Assembly (NCBI GenBank): GCA_030789695.1
Contig: JAULAV010002288.1
Coordinates: 124,001-188,000, forward strand
Reading direction: 5' to 3'
Origin: Scilla litardierei
Taxonomy: Eukaryota; Streptophyta; Magnoliopsida; Asparagales; Asparagaceae
Length of the DNA: 64,000 nucleotides
In this document: positions 45,120-56,931 of the stretch, piece by piece
Numbering within the stretch: the first letter of the stretch is position 1
Layout of the letters: every line of letters starts with the position of its first letter
Made by a program: the position numbers and the translations under genes
The notes under the pieces: generated by a model
Seen by the model: the letters and a program-made list of their open reading frames with translations, nothing else
What the model was told of the DNA's origin: nothing
Databases searched by the model: none

Positions 45120-45500
45120 AAAGAGTTCAACAGGTCAGTCCAGGCTGACCCAAGTCAGACTGGGTCTGGCCTGGGTGCCTGGCTAGACCCAGGCACAGCC
45201 CAGGCTGACCGGGCCTGAGCGTCGGGGCCTGGGCGCCCGGCCCAAGCCAGGGCCAGGGCGCCCAGGCGCCCAGGCGACCTAGGCGGCCCAGGCGCCCAGG
45301 CGCCTGGGCTCAGGCCCAGGCGCCTGGGCTCAGGCCCAGGCGCCTGGCCCTGGGCCTGGGCCCGCCCAGGCGCCCTGGGCGCCTGGGCCAGGCGCCCAGA
45401 CGCCAGGGCGCCTGGGCCAGGCGCCCAGTTTGGGCGCGCCAGTCTGGGCGTGCCCAGACCAGGTTCTGACCTGGTCTGGGCTCGTCCAGCTGGCCTGGTG
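45120..45500. repeat. GC-rich GGCGCC palindrome array in LTR L
   Basis: GGCGCC recurs at 45258, 45265, 45291, 45299, 45319, 45339 and beyond. Between 45299 and 45344 the unit is exactly 20 bp (cgcctgggctcaggcccagg), and before that 8-9 bp. Cores are CCAGGCGCCTGG. It lies about 320 bp upstream of the TATA box. Confidence 0.85.
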
Positions 45501-45822
45501 GGCCTCGCAGAATAGGTTTTCTGAAACCTAAGTTGGGCAGTTTTTGACGGCTTCGTTTTTGCGAAAAACTAGCCATGGGCTGAACTTTGAGCGGTCAATT
45601 GGAGGGTCAATCGAACTCCGATTGACAAACGGTTTTTTCTTATGCATTCACCGTTGAACACCCTTCGAATTGATAGGTTGTATCAATCCTGAAGTTCAAC
45701 GGTGAGTGAGTTAAAATTCACGGAAGTTTGCACTTTGTGAAGTGCAAACTAACTTGATTTTAATTAACTCAAGATTAATAGTCACACATTGGATTTTGAG
45801 AAAAGGGGAGAGTCCGCCGCCT

Positions 45823-45831
45823 ATATAAATA
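45823..45831 (+). promoter_or_regulatory. TATA box of LTR L
   Basis: CCTATATAAATAGGGG, a strong plant TATA box inside the LTR, followed by a C/T-rich start region. Confidence 0.75.
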
Positions 45832-46434
45832 GGGGTCTGCTCTCCTCCTCAAAACTCGTCCCAAGCTCTAGATCTGAGCGGCTCTCGTAAATGTTGGAGC
45901 ACGCTCGGATCTAAGCTAAATTAATATTTCTCCTCTACCTATAAATTTCTGCCTTGCTCCTGAGGGCTCTAGCAAAGCCGCAAAGGAGTTCGGATTCAGA
46001 TCCGAAATCTAGGCGGAGGTTTCACTCGCGTGAAACTTTCTTCAGCGCGTGGTTGGCTCGGCGACACGGGATTGATCGCCTCGGGATGCGGAGCGGTTCG
46101 AGGAGCGGTTCGGGGAGCGGTTCGAGGAGCGGCTCGGCGTGGGACGGGAGCGGCTTGGAAGACGGTGCGGAACATCTCGCCTGCCCCATGGTTGAGATTC
46201 CGGGTATGTGTTTATTAGCATTAGTTTAATTTAATCGCAGTAGGCTAGATCCTTTTTGGGATGGTCAGACCCATCCCAAGTCGGCATAGATCTTGGATTA
46301 GGGTCTTGGACCTTAGGGTTAAACGTTAATTAGATTAACATGATTATTTTCCGCTGCTATTTCTGTCTATGTTCCGTCTGACTTAGGACGGGCATAGAGT
46401 TTTTGTGCCCTAAGGGTCCCAGAAATCCCTACAG

Positions 46435-46446
46435 TGGTATCAGAGC
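46435..46446 (+). other. Primer-binding site of L (initiator tRNA-Met)
   Basis: TGGTATCAGAGC one base after the LTR end CCCTACA. Confidence 0.95.
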
Positions 46447-48676
46447 GTAGGTCTGCATAACGATCTAGCTTGCGATTATTAAACTTTAAAATGCTTTTAA
46501 ATACTTTTAAAAAAATGTTTTTAAAGTTATGAGATAATTTTCAAAAATGGTTTAGATGTTCAAAAATTCTATTTGATAAATTTTGAACATGGAAATTTTT
46601 TAAATGCCGTTTTAAAATTTATGTGATAATTTTAAAACTAATTTTATATCTTTTAAAATTTATGCGATAAGTTTAAAGTGCCTAAAAATTTTATATGATA
46701 AATTTTTAAGCATGAAAGTTTTTAAAATGATGTTTTAATTTATGAGATATTTTAAAAATGATTTTAAAGGTTAAAATTTTTATGCGATAAATTTTTTAAA
46801 GTAGCATGCAAATTTGTGATTTTAAAAACAAGTTTTTATGAGATAAAAATAAAATATTTTAAAATCATATTTTAAATTTAAATGTTAAATTTATGTTTGC
46901 ATGCTAAAATTGTTTATGTGATAGACATTGTTCTATTTAAATTGTTAAATAGTTGTACACTTTTATTTTATGCGATAAAATTAGTGTAATCTTATGTTAA
47001 TGGCTATGCATAATCTTGTCCCTTATTTGATAACACAAGACAACCCTTTAGGTTAGCCATTAAGAAATGATTAAAATTTATTACTTGAATTTTAATGACA
47101 TGATATGTTTTAATAAAACATTAACAACCCTTCAAGACCTAATTCCTGATTAGGGTAGTCCTTTTAATGAATTTTTAATTCTAAATTGTTATAATTAATT
47201 CTCATTAAAGGGCTTTGCTTTTGGCGTTGTTAATAAAGTTTATTAAAATCCTAATAACGATTAGGATAGCACGTGAACCTTATAGTTGATAAGGTCTTAA
47301 TAAAAGTTATTAAACAAATCCTAAAATTTTGAATTTAAGGATGCAACTAGTTGATAGGATTAATTAGTTGTTAATAAAAGCTGTTTAGTCTATGGCACAC
47401 ATACAAAAATGACAAGCTTCATTCAATGGACCATGATCCAGTCAATGTGCTTGGCTAAGAGTTCTGGATCACCCTTTAAGGGATAGTGATCCTGGCTTGG
47501 TCAATTCCCTGGCTGTGTTCCGCTGGACCGCAATGTCGCGAATCATGATTGTATGACACCCTGGACTATATCTAAGTCAAATACGTTAATAATATTTTTC
47601 AAGATTAGCCGTAGCCCTCCTTGTTTTAGGGGTTAGCTACTATAGGACCCGTGTTACAGTTGTTGAGATACCCTCAAGCTGTGACATGTCAACCCTGTAG
47701 AAACCAACTCCTTAAATACACAAGATGAAATCTTGACTGACCCAAACCGTCGTCCCGTACCCCGAGCGCCGGCGTAAGTTAAGTCAATGATGTAGTCTGA
47801 CTAGATGTAGTCTAAGTCCTGACCCAAACCGACGTGTCGTGAATACCCCGAGCGCCGGAGCAAGTCAGGTTAGACACGAAAACAAGGGTCCGACTAGACT
47901 AGACATTGTGATTTGGATGAGCACCCTCATGATCACAAATGGCTAGGGGTAAAAACCGATTAGGAGGGTTATATCTGATATGATCGATGAAGAGTCATCT
48001 TCCGATCGCAGAGTCAAGCAACTTGTTGAGCTACCCTCAAGGTTGTTAGGCTCAAGGTGATTGGACCTCTTACCCATTAATTTTAATTTGATTAAATCGT
48101 TCGTTATTAAGCTTTGAAACGATCGTAAAAATAGTGGGAGGATATAGATAGATAAAAGCCATCCTACCTATATTTAATTTTGAACATATGTCAAAACTAG
48201 GGCAAGACTATGTTTACCGAAGGAATCAAAATATAATTTTTTAATGGAATTAGTTAATTGGTCAAATAGGTTGATTAATTGAATATCAAGTTAAATTCTA
48301 ATTGATAGGATTAAACTATACTCTCGTTGACATTAAAATGACCTTCTAAAAATACGATTTCCTTAAGTTCTGGGTCCAACAAATAAATTCACGCTACATG
48401 TCACCCGTCTCTATATGAGGCAGCTTGAACATATATGATATTCAAAATATGTTTCTCCCTACAACTTGTCGAGCTACCCTCAAGGTTGTATGGACAAACA
48501 ATTTTGATCCGCAAAGTTCGAGAATTCGATCAAACTGTTTGAGTCGAATACGAGTGCATGAGCGGTGCAAGACTATGTATCCCAACCGGATCTTGAGACA
48601 AGCAACTTCTTGAGCTACACTCAAGATTGCACCTCTCAGGCGTTTGGATACATAAGATGCTTGCATAGCTATTTAT
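46447..48676 (+). mobile_element. Non-coding interior of element L (LARD-like)
   Basis: No frame above about 60 codons and no retroviral motif. The first 500 bp repeat (A)TGCGATAAATTTT/TTTAAAAT phrases. Later there are two related GACCCAAACCG...CCCCGAGCGCCGG blocks (47739 and 47820) and a recurring TTGAGCTACCCTCAAGG string (47650, 48018, 48470 and 48610, with variation) whose TTGAG and CTCAA arms can pair. A long non-coding interior behind a full LTR and primer site fits a large retrotransposon derivative. The 3' end is missing where E7 starts. Confidence 0.65.
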
Positions 48677-51600
48677 TTATATGCATCTTATCAAACAGCA
48701 TCTTTGTGTATCAAACAGTACTGTTGGTAGCGTATTTGTAAAGATACCAGCCACTTGGTCACGACTCGCAACGTGATTCATTCGCACATTGCCTTCCTTC
48801 ACATGCTCTCGAATAAAATGAAAACGAACATCTATATGCTTTCTCCTCTCATGGTGCACCGGATTCTTTGCCAACTCAATTGCTAATTTGTTGTCGACTA
48901 GTATCTTGGTTGCCTCGTGTTACTGGAGTTTTAATTCATATAGTAAATTTCTTTGCCATATTGCGTGGCACACACACAAAGATGCTGCCACATACTCTGC
49001 CTCACATGTTGACAATGTCATTATTGGCTGCTTCTTCGAGAGCCATGTGAAAGCCGTATCTCCCATATAAAACACATATCCAGATGTGCTTTTCCGATCA
49101 TCTACATCTCCGCACCAATCACTATCGGAGTAACCCACCAGTTTGTATTCATTTGTCTCTGAGTAGAGTAACCCGAGTGATTCTGTTCCTCGGATATAAC
49201 GAAGAATCCTCTTAATAGCCTTCAAATGTGAGTATTTCGGCTCCTCCATGAACCGACTCACTATGCCAACACTATATGCAATGTCCAGCCTTGTGCATGT
49301 GAGATACCGTAGACTTCCAACCAAACTTCGGTAATTGCTTACATCCACATGATCTCCTCCCTCAAACTTAGATAGCTTTGTACCGAGTTCCATCGGTGTT
49401 GTTAATGAGTTGCACCCTTCCATCTTATTCTTCTTCAAAATGTCTTTTGCATATGCCTCTTGTGACAAAAATATTCCAGATTTTCTTTGTCTAACCTCAA
49501 GACCGAGGAAGTATTTCATCAACCCCAAATCTGTCATTTCGAACTCCCGAGTCATAGCCTCTTTAAAAACTTTTATCATTTCCTCATTGTTCCCCATGAA
49601 TATAAGATCATCAACATAAAGAGCTACAAACAAACACATTTCTTCTTTCTTTACTTACAGTGCATGCTCGTAGGGACATTGTATGAACCCATTCTCCATG
49701 AAGTAGGTGTCGATCCAGGTGTTCCATGCTCGAGGTGCTTGCTTTAGCCCATATAACGCCTTTCTTAACTTGAACACTTTACTCTCCTTTCCGGCCTTCA
49801 TGTATCCGGGTGATTGCTCCACATATACTTCATCTTCAAGCACACCATTTAAAAATGCTGATCCATTTGATAGATTGGACACTTAAATTGTGCCGATTAG
49901 GATATAAGAAGTCTGATTGTTTCCATCCTCGCAACTGGGGCAAAAACTTCGTTATAGTCGATCCCCGCCTTTTGTCTATGGCCTTTCGCAACTAGTCGTG
50001 CCTTATACCTTTCTATCTCACCTTGGGCATTCATCTTCTTCTTATATACCCATTTTACTCCTATGGGCCGATGTCCTTCCAACAGCTCTACCAAATCCCA
50101 AGTTTCATTTCTTTCGATAGCCCTTATCTCTTCATCCATTGCAGCTTGCCATTTCTTATCTCTCACTGCATCTTCAAAAATAATATTTTCAGCATCAGCC
50201 AAAAGACATAGCATGTGTACTTCGCTTGTCGACTCGTATATGTCTTGTAAACTTCGCATCTTTGGTTGTCTCGACTCTTCATCATCATCGGATGTTTGAG
50301 TAATTGACGGTGTCATTATCGGTGCAGCGGTTGATGGTTCTCCATTTTCTTCCTTTTGCGTCACCTCCTTTTGGTTGTTCCAATCCTATGAACTTTCTTC
50401 ATTTACATGCACATCTCGGCTCACAACCACTTCCTTTTCAATTGGGTCGAATAATTTGAAAGCTTTCGTCTTCTCGTCATACCCGATGAGTACATAACTC
50501 TTGCTCTTATCATCTAGTTTGGTTCTTCTTTGATCTGGTTTATGTGCGTAAGCCACACTACCAAATACCTTTAAGTGTGATACGGTCAGTTTATGTCCGC
50601 TCCAAACTTCCTGCGGTGTTTGATTCCCCAACTTTGCATGTGGGCACCGGTTTGCACATACACGGCACATTGCACTGCTTCTACCCAAAAGTCTTTTGGC
50701 ATGTCTTTACTCTTCAACATCGACCGAACCATATCAAGAATAGTCTGGTCCTTCCTCTCGGCCACACCGTTTTGCTGAGGAGAGTAAGGCGCGGTTAATA
50801 ATCTCTTGATCCCTTGTTCCTCGCAATAGCTCGTGAAGGCGGTTGACATGTACTCTCCGCCTCTATCTGATCGTTAGACCTTGATATAAAGATCAGTCGT
50901 CTTCTCTACTAACACCTTGAATTTCTTGAACATTTCGAATGCTCTAGACTTTTCCTTCAAAAAGTAAACCCATGTTTTCCTTGTATAATCATCAATGAAA
51001 GTAATGAAATACCTCTTCTCGCTGAATGACTTTGGTGTGATAAGGCCGCATATGTCGGTATGTATCAACTCGAGTGGCCTCTTGCACGATATTCGGCCTT
51101 CTTTGGAAAAGTATTCCTCGCTTGTTTGCCGAGTACACACCCCTCACAAAGTTTCTTGGTGTAATCCATGCCTGGTAGCCCGTGTACCATATCCTTCTTT
51201 GCTAACTCTTGTAGGCTACCGTAATGCAAGTGTCCGAATCGTAGGTGCCACAGCGAAGCTTTATCCTACATGTTGACTTGCAAACACCTTTCTCGCACAT
51301 TCCTCAAGTTGAGTTTGAACATTCGATTCTTGGCCATATCCACCTGTGTAAGCAACCGACCATTTTTGTCGTTTAGATGCATCATCCGGTCTTTCATGAA
51401 AACCGAATATCCCTTCTCTAGTAGTTGACCCATGCTTAGGATGTTACTCTTCAAGTCAGGCACATAATAGACATCCTCAATAGATCATACTTTACCATCT
51501 TTTTGAGAAAAACGGATTTTACCTCGCCCCTTCACTTGGACCTTTGACGCATCTCCAAATGTCACGTGACCATCCTCTATCTCTTGCATGTCCACAAAGA

Positions 51601-52699
51601 GGTATTTGTGCCCGCACATGTGATTACTAGCGCCGGTATCAAGATACCACACCGTGTCACCTTCCGGAGCGATGTCTTTGTAGGCCATCATGAGTACACC
51701 ATCGTCTCTTGTCTCCTCTTCTGCAATTAGATTATCATTTTCTCTTACCTTTTTCTCAGAAGTGCACACTTTTGCATAGTGCCCATACTTGCCGCAGTTG
51801 TAGCACCCGACATTTGAATAGTAATCTTTTGTGTAATGTCCTTACTTGCCGCAGTTGTAGCACTCAACAATTGAACGATTTGACCGGCCGCCTCTCCCAC
51901 GGCCACGTCCTTGACCACGCCAATTATGTTGGCTCGGCTGACCCTTTTCTTTGAAGTTGTTTCCACGTCTTTGGCTTTCACACGACCAAAGCCACGACCT
52001 CCACGACCATGTCCCCTTCCTCAGTTTTGTTGTGCGTACATCGCCTTGTCCTCCTTGATAGTTGCTTTTGCTTGTAAGGCCTCCTTGATCGTCTCTTGTT
52101 TCTTCTTCTTCAGTTCATGTGCTTCAAGAACCAGCTAGACCATCGACTGTCAGCTCTTCCAAATTCTTCGACTCCTCAATTGCGCAAACAATGTACTCGA
52201 AATTCTCGGCCAATGACCGTAGAATTTTCTCCACCACCCTTGCATCAGTTAGGGTTTCTCCATTGCGTTTAAGTTGATTCACCACGGTTTGCACACATGT
52301 GATGTTGTCAGATATTCCTTCAGACTCCTTCATCTTCATGTTTTCCAACTCGCCTCGAAGAGTTTGAAGCCGCACTTGTTTAACTCGATCGGCGCCCTTG
52401 AAGACCTTCTCCAAAATGGCCCACGCTTCCTTTGAAGTTGTTACACCGGCAATTTTCTCGAAGCCCGACTCATCCACCGCTTGGAACAAGAAATAGAGAG
52501 TGATCTTGTCTTTTATACGCATTTCTTTCAAGGCCTTTATCTGATTTGCCGTTGCAACCGGCTCTTCATAGCCGACTTCAACTACTTCCAATGTTTCTTG
52601 CGCACCGAGCAACGCACACATCTGAATACTCCAATTTCGTAGTTCAACTTGGTGAGTCGTGGCAGCGTATCTGCTCCAGCGAGGTACTCCCAGAATTTA
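48677..52699 (-). pseudogene. gag-pol: E7 copia gag-pol, multiply broken and 3'-truncated
   Basis: Minus-strand copia polyprotein. Gag UBN2 region 52124-52621; two adjacent zinc knuckles (CYNCGK...GHY) at about 51775-51870; protease DTGASNHMCG near 51625; GAG-pre-integrase 51266-51463; integrase 50386-51140 with HTDICG and VAERKDQT; RT 49655-50364 and 48920-49639 with [19 protein letters not shown] and an intact YVDDLIF; RNase H with YSDSDWCGD, STCEAEYVA and HIDVRFHF. At least eight frame breaks. It ends at about 48677 with no 3' LTR. The single-polyprotein layout and short LTR set it apart from E1 and E2. Confidence 0.92.
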
Positions 52700-52704
52700 A
52701 CATA

Positions 52705-52716
52705 GCTCTGATACCA
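52705..52716 (-). other. E7 primer-binding site (initiator tRNA-Met)
   Basis: Sense TGGTATCAGAGC, three bases from the LTR. Confidence 0.93.
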
Positions 52717-52719
52717 ATT

Positions 52720-53063
52720 TGAGAATTACAGAATGAAATTAGAGGAAGAGAAAAACTCAAACAGTTTGCTCTCTATTAAATCATAAAGATATATTTTTCT
52801 TCTCTTGCTTTCTAAAACAGAATACAATTCCTTTTATAGACTCTTCACACAAAACAGGTTCTTAAATGCATTAAACACAGAATACTAAACATCAGACCCT
52901 TGGTTACAAAACTCCTGAAAACTCCAAAAGACATATAACCTTCATCATTTAAAAGCTAGACTTTAAGAAGACATTTATTTGAAAGATCATGCACCACTAC
53001 TTGCACCTTTAACTTCTCATTTAATATTTCAATAAAAACTGTGTTTGAGTTTATTCTTTAACA
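52720..53063 (-). mobile_element. E7 5' LTR (344 bp)
   Basis: TG...CA; sense start TGTTAAAGAATAAACTC, end CTGTAATTCTCA. A short LTR with no palindrome array. At 53064 the integrase frame of element E5 begins abruptly, so E7 is inserted in E5. Confidence 0.85.
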
Positions 53064-54955
53064 GGAAACACTACTGTGTCGTTCATCGACGATTTCTCAC
53101 GCATGGTGTAGGTGTTTCCGCTGAATTCGTAGGACCAAGTACTTAGCACTTTCATCGAGTGAAAGAAGCTGGTCGAGACTCAGACCGGTCGGCAAATCAA
53201 GCGCCTGCGAAGTGACAATGGTGATGAGTATAGGTCAGACCTCTTCGAGAAGTTCTGCAGATCGGAAGGGATACAAAAACACTTCACCACTGCTGGTATG
53301 CCACAGCAGATGGGGTAGCAGAGAGGATGAATCAGACTTTGATGGAGAAAGTTCGATGCATGCTGTCAACTGCTGACCTATCGACGGAGTTTTGGGCAGA
53401 GGCCCTGGCGTATACGACCTACTTGGTCAATCGGATACAATCAGCTGCATTGGAAGGAAGACCTCCTTTGGAGGTATGGTCAGAAAAGCCAGTTTTCGAC
53501 TATGGATCACTTCGAGTTTAGGGCTGTCCAAGTTACTATGCCGTGAAGGAAGACAAACTCGATGCTCGAGCCAAGAAAGACATCTTCTTGGGCTTCAGCA
53601 GTGGTGTCAAGTGATACCGACTACGGCGTCTGACACAGAGGAAGGTGATTTTGAGCAGAGACGTACCGTTCGATGAGTCGGCGTTACTGAAGAAGGAGAA
53701 TGAGCCAAAGGTAGAGGTCGAACAGACACAATTGAAGCAAGTTTTCGACAACGTGTCTGATACTCCACAACGGTCGATCGACGACTCAGATCGACCCACA
53801 CCAGATGTAGCAGAAGGCGGGCTACATGCCGTCGATGGTGAAGTTAGTGGCTCAAGCTCAGTTGATGGAGATAACTCGTCTCCCAGGGCCATTCAGCCAA
53901 AGAATTCTATAGCAGTGTCGATGCCGAGGCGTGAAATAAGGAAACCTGCAATGTACTTGGAGTTGATCTCATTTGCCTTTCCCGCGGTATGTATCGATGT
54001 TCCCAATTCATTCAGTGAGGTGGAGCAATCCGAAGACCCGAAGTGGTGGAGAATTGCGATGGACGAAGAGATGAAATCATTGACGAAGAACAACACATGG
54101 GATCTTGTGGAGCTTCCGAAGGGCAAGAAGGCACACCAAGAAGCAATGGGTCGAATCAGGAGATGTTCGCTACAAGGCTTGTAGCGAAGGACTTCGCACA
54201 GAGAGAAGGTATCGATTACAATGAGGTCTTCTCTCCTGTGGTAAAGCATTGCTCGATTCGGATCATGTTGGCATTGGTTGCATAGTTCGACCTTGAACTG
54301 GTGCAACTGGATGTCAAGCCGGTATTCTTGCATAGAGAGCTCGAAGATGAGATCTATATGGCTCAGCCCGATGGCTATGGGAGTGATGACGGCCGTGCAT
54401 GTCGACTAAAGAAGTCACTCTACGGGATGAAGCAATCACCACGGCAGTGGTATAAGCGTTTTGAACGCTTTATGACGGATGATCAATGGTATGTTCGCAG
54501 TCACTATGATTATTGCGTGTTCTATCAGAAGTTGGATGACGGTTCCTTCATCTATCTTCTGCTTTATGTCGATGCTATGCTCATTGCTTCATCGAATAAA
54601 AAGGAAATTCGGAGTTTGAAGTCTAAATTGAGTTCTGTATTTGAGATGAAGGATCTAGGTGAGGCACGGAGGATTCTCGAGAGGGAGATCACAAGAGATC
54701 GAAAGAGAGGTAATGTTCATCTTTCACAGTCGCTATCTGAAGTCTATTATACAAAAGTTTGGCTGTGAGAAGATGAAGACTGTAGTTACTCCGCTTGCAC
54801 CTCACTTCAAGCTTAGTGCCGAGCAGTGACCAAAGAACGAAGAGGAGAAGAAGCGCATGACGAGCGTATCATATGCCAATGCGGTAGGGGCCTTGATGTA
54901 CACAACTGTATGTACTCGACCGGATCTATCACATGCAGTTAGCATGGTGAGTAGG
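53064..54955 (+). pseudogene. pol: E5 copia pol, part 1: integrase to RT; broken
   Basis: Integrase enters at SFIDDFSR (about 53078), with RLRSDNGDEY and AERMNQTL blocks. The hinge at 53645-54184 runs to the RT start (EEMKSLTKNNTWDLVELP). RT continues at 54301-54768 with LYGMKQSPRQWYKRF and YVDAMLIAS. The aspartate pair of YVDD has become YVDA, removing a catalytic residue. Stops occur at 53118, 53139, 53310 and elsewhere. It ends at SHAVSMVSR, where E4 is inserted at gtagg. Upstream gag and protease are not present in the window. Confidence 0.9.
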
Positions 54956-56747
54956 TGATTCGTAGTAAAAAGTGTATATTTATGCCCCCTAACTACCCCC
55001 ATTTTGTGCTAAAGATTACGTTTAATCTTGCTCTTTCGAGTATATACTCACTTTATGTTTTATATAAGGGCTTATTTGTATTCTTTGCACAAAACATCAT
55101 TCTATGGACTAATTTCACATTCTCGTATTTTTCAGGTACTCCTGCGAGTCTTGGGAATTTTCCAGAATTTTCTGGGATTTTTCAGGAGTCCCGAAGGGGA
55201 CAAAATCAAGTAAATGGAGAAGTGAATCTGGAGTCAGGACAGTCACATGTTCTTACGACAGTCGCCTGTCATCTCGAAGCCCCGCCTGGAGCAAACTAGA
55301 GTGCAACACAGGTGTCCGCAGAAGGATTGACAGGTGCATGTATAACTGAGCAGTCGACTGTTTCATCTCCTCCTGAAAGGTGAAAGAAATCCAACTTACT
55401 GTCGAATTGACCACAGCTGCAGCAGGCGACTAAAGCACAAAAGACAGGCGCCTGTGCAATTCACAGCAGTCGCCTGCCTGACCAACGATAGGCGACTGAC
55501 AGTTGTTCGACAGTCGCCTGTCGCGGGCTTTTTTACCAAATCTGGGTTGCGAGAAATGAGTTTTTCTTAACCCATTTTCTCCCTATTCGCTGTGAGCCCT
55601 TGGATGTTTCTTTGGAGGGTTAGGATGCAATCCATTAGGGGTTTAAAACCCCGAAACTCTGATGTAATAGGGATCATTTTGGCCAAGTTCGGTTTTACTG
55701 TTCTATTTGGGCTAGGAGAGCCCCATCTTCTTCTCCAAGGGCTAGGGCAAGGGTTGGAGGCCATTGGAGCTTGGTGGAGCTTGGTGGAGGAGCAAGAAAG
55801 GGAAAGGTTGCATTTTAGAGTTTCTATTTGGTGATCTCTTCCCCTCTCTTGTAACATTTAGCTCTATTGTTTTGTATTTCATTATTTGAATGATTGTTGA
55901 ATGAGATTGAGACCCATTTGATAATCTTTTGATTAATAACTTGTAATGAAGATTGGTGTGTTCATTTTGAATGATTATCACTTTGTTTTCATTATGAAAG
56001 CCTAGAGCCATTTGTGTGTGGATTGGGATTAATTCGGGCTTGTGTGGTTGATTAATAATTATTCATCTCTTGCATTTAATTGGTTTAGCATGCCTTGAAA
56101 TGGATGCTAATAGTGTTGATTGATGGGTTGTGCCCTAAGTTTTATTGAGTCGTGCACTACTCTTGGTGGAGCCGTAGAACGGTGCTGTACCGTAAGGGTC
56201 ACACCTATGTGCACGATCCGTGCATTCCATTGACACGGATGCAAGGATCGATTCACGAGCTTAAGTTAGTGATTTCAACCTACTAATCAACACATCAATG
56301 AATCGAATCGTGCATTACCCTTGGTGGGGCCGTAGAACGGCGGTGTGCCTTAAGGGCATTACCTATGTGCACAACCTCGCATACCTGGAAATGGATGCGA
56401 GGGTTGATTCATTTGGGATGAACCTATTGCTAATCAACCCACGACCCTAATGACATCCCATTCCACACACTCTTCCTTACTTGACTAGCTCCATACTTTG
56501 GTCTCCACCCTGCCCACCTTGGGTTTGGCTCGACCGTGTCACCACACACTTCCCACACTACACTTGTTAGTTTAGTTGGTTGTACCAACACATTTAGCAT
56601 TCCTTAACCAATTGAGATTGTGATTGTGAAACGAATTGTCTATGTGGATTCGACCACGTACTCACGGGTTTATATTGCATTTGACACTCCTCTTGGGAAG
56701 CGAGCGTGTGCATCCTACTCGGATTGTGCATGCCCCGCGGTCAATCA
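54956..56747 (+). mobile_element. E4 5' LTR
   Basis: 1792 bp, TGATTCGTAGT...GGTCAATCA. It contains a phased palindrome array (55240-55520) and a segment from about 56030 matching the E3 LTR in reverse. Confidence 0.93.
55240..55520. repeat. 22-bp-phased CAGTCGCCTG-type array in the E4 LTR
   Basis: CAGGCGCCTG (55445), CAGTCGCCTG (55467), TAGGCGACTG (55489) and CAGTCGCCTG (55511) are exactly 22 bp apart; the third is inverted. Further copies: CAGTCACATG 55240, CAGTCGCCTG 55259, CAGTCGACTG (a perfect palindrome) 55352 and CAGGCGACTA 55433. Confidence 0.93.
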
Positions 56748-56749
56748 TT

Positions 56750-56767
56750 TGGCGCTGTTGCCGGAGA
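56750..56767 (+). other. E4 primer-binding site (tRNA-Asp)
   Basis: TGGCGCTGTTGCCGGAGA, two mismatches from the tRNA-Asp complement, just after the LTR. Confidence 0.88.
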
Positions 56768-56931
56768 CAACGGTTTTCACATTCACATTTTTGGTCGGTT
56801 TTAGACACTTTAGGTGTATTACTTCCAGCTTAGTGTTGAGTCTTTTTGGTTGTTTATTTTATACTTTTTGAGTCATTTTTTCTTTCTTTCTTTTATTTTA
56901 AAAATCTTTTGTAAATAAAAATTTTTTTCTT

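Larger units (their letters stand above)
44886..46433 (+). mobile_element. 5' LTR of element L
   Basis: 1548 bp with inverted termini TGTAG...CTACA, followed by a primer-binding site. TATA box at 45823-45831. Upstream of it is a GC-rich array of CAGGCGCCTGG palindromes. Inserted in the E3 LTR; the 5 bp before it are tttca. Its 3' LTR is not in the window. Confidence 0.85.

Noticed and set aside
45120..45500. CpG-rich tract as a host gene promoter
   Set aside because: It is internal to LTR L and consists of short palindromic repeats.
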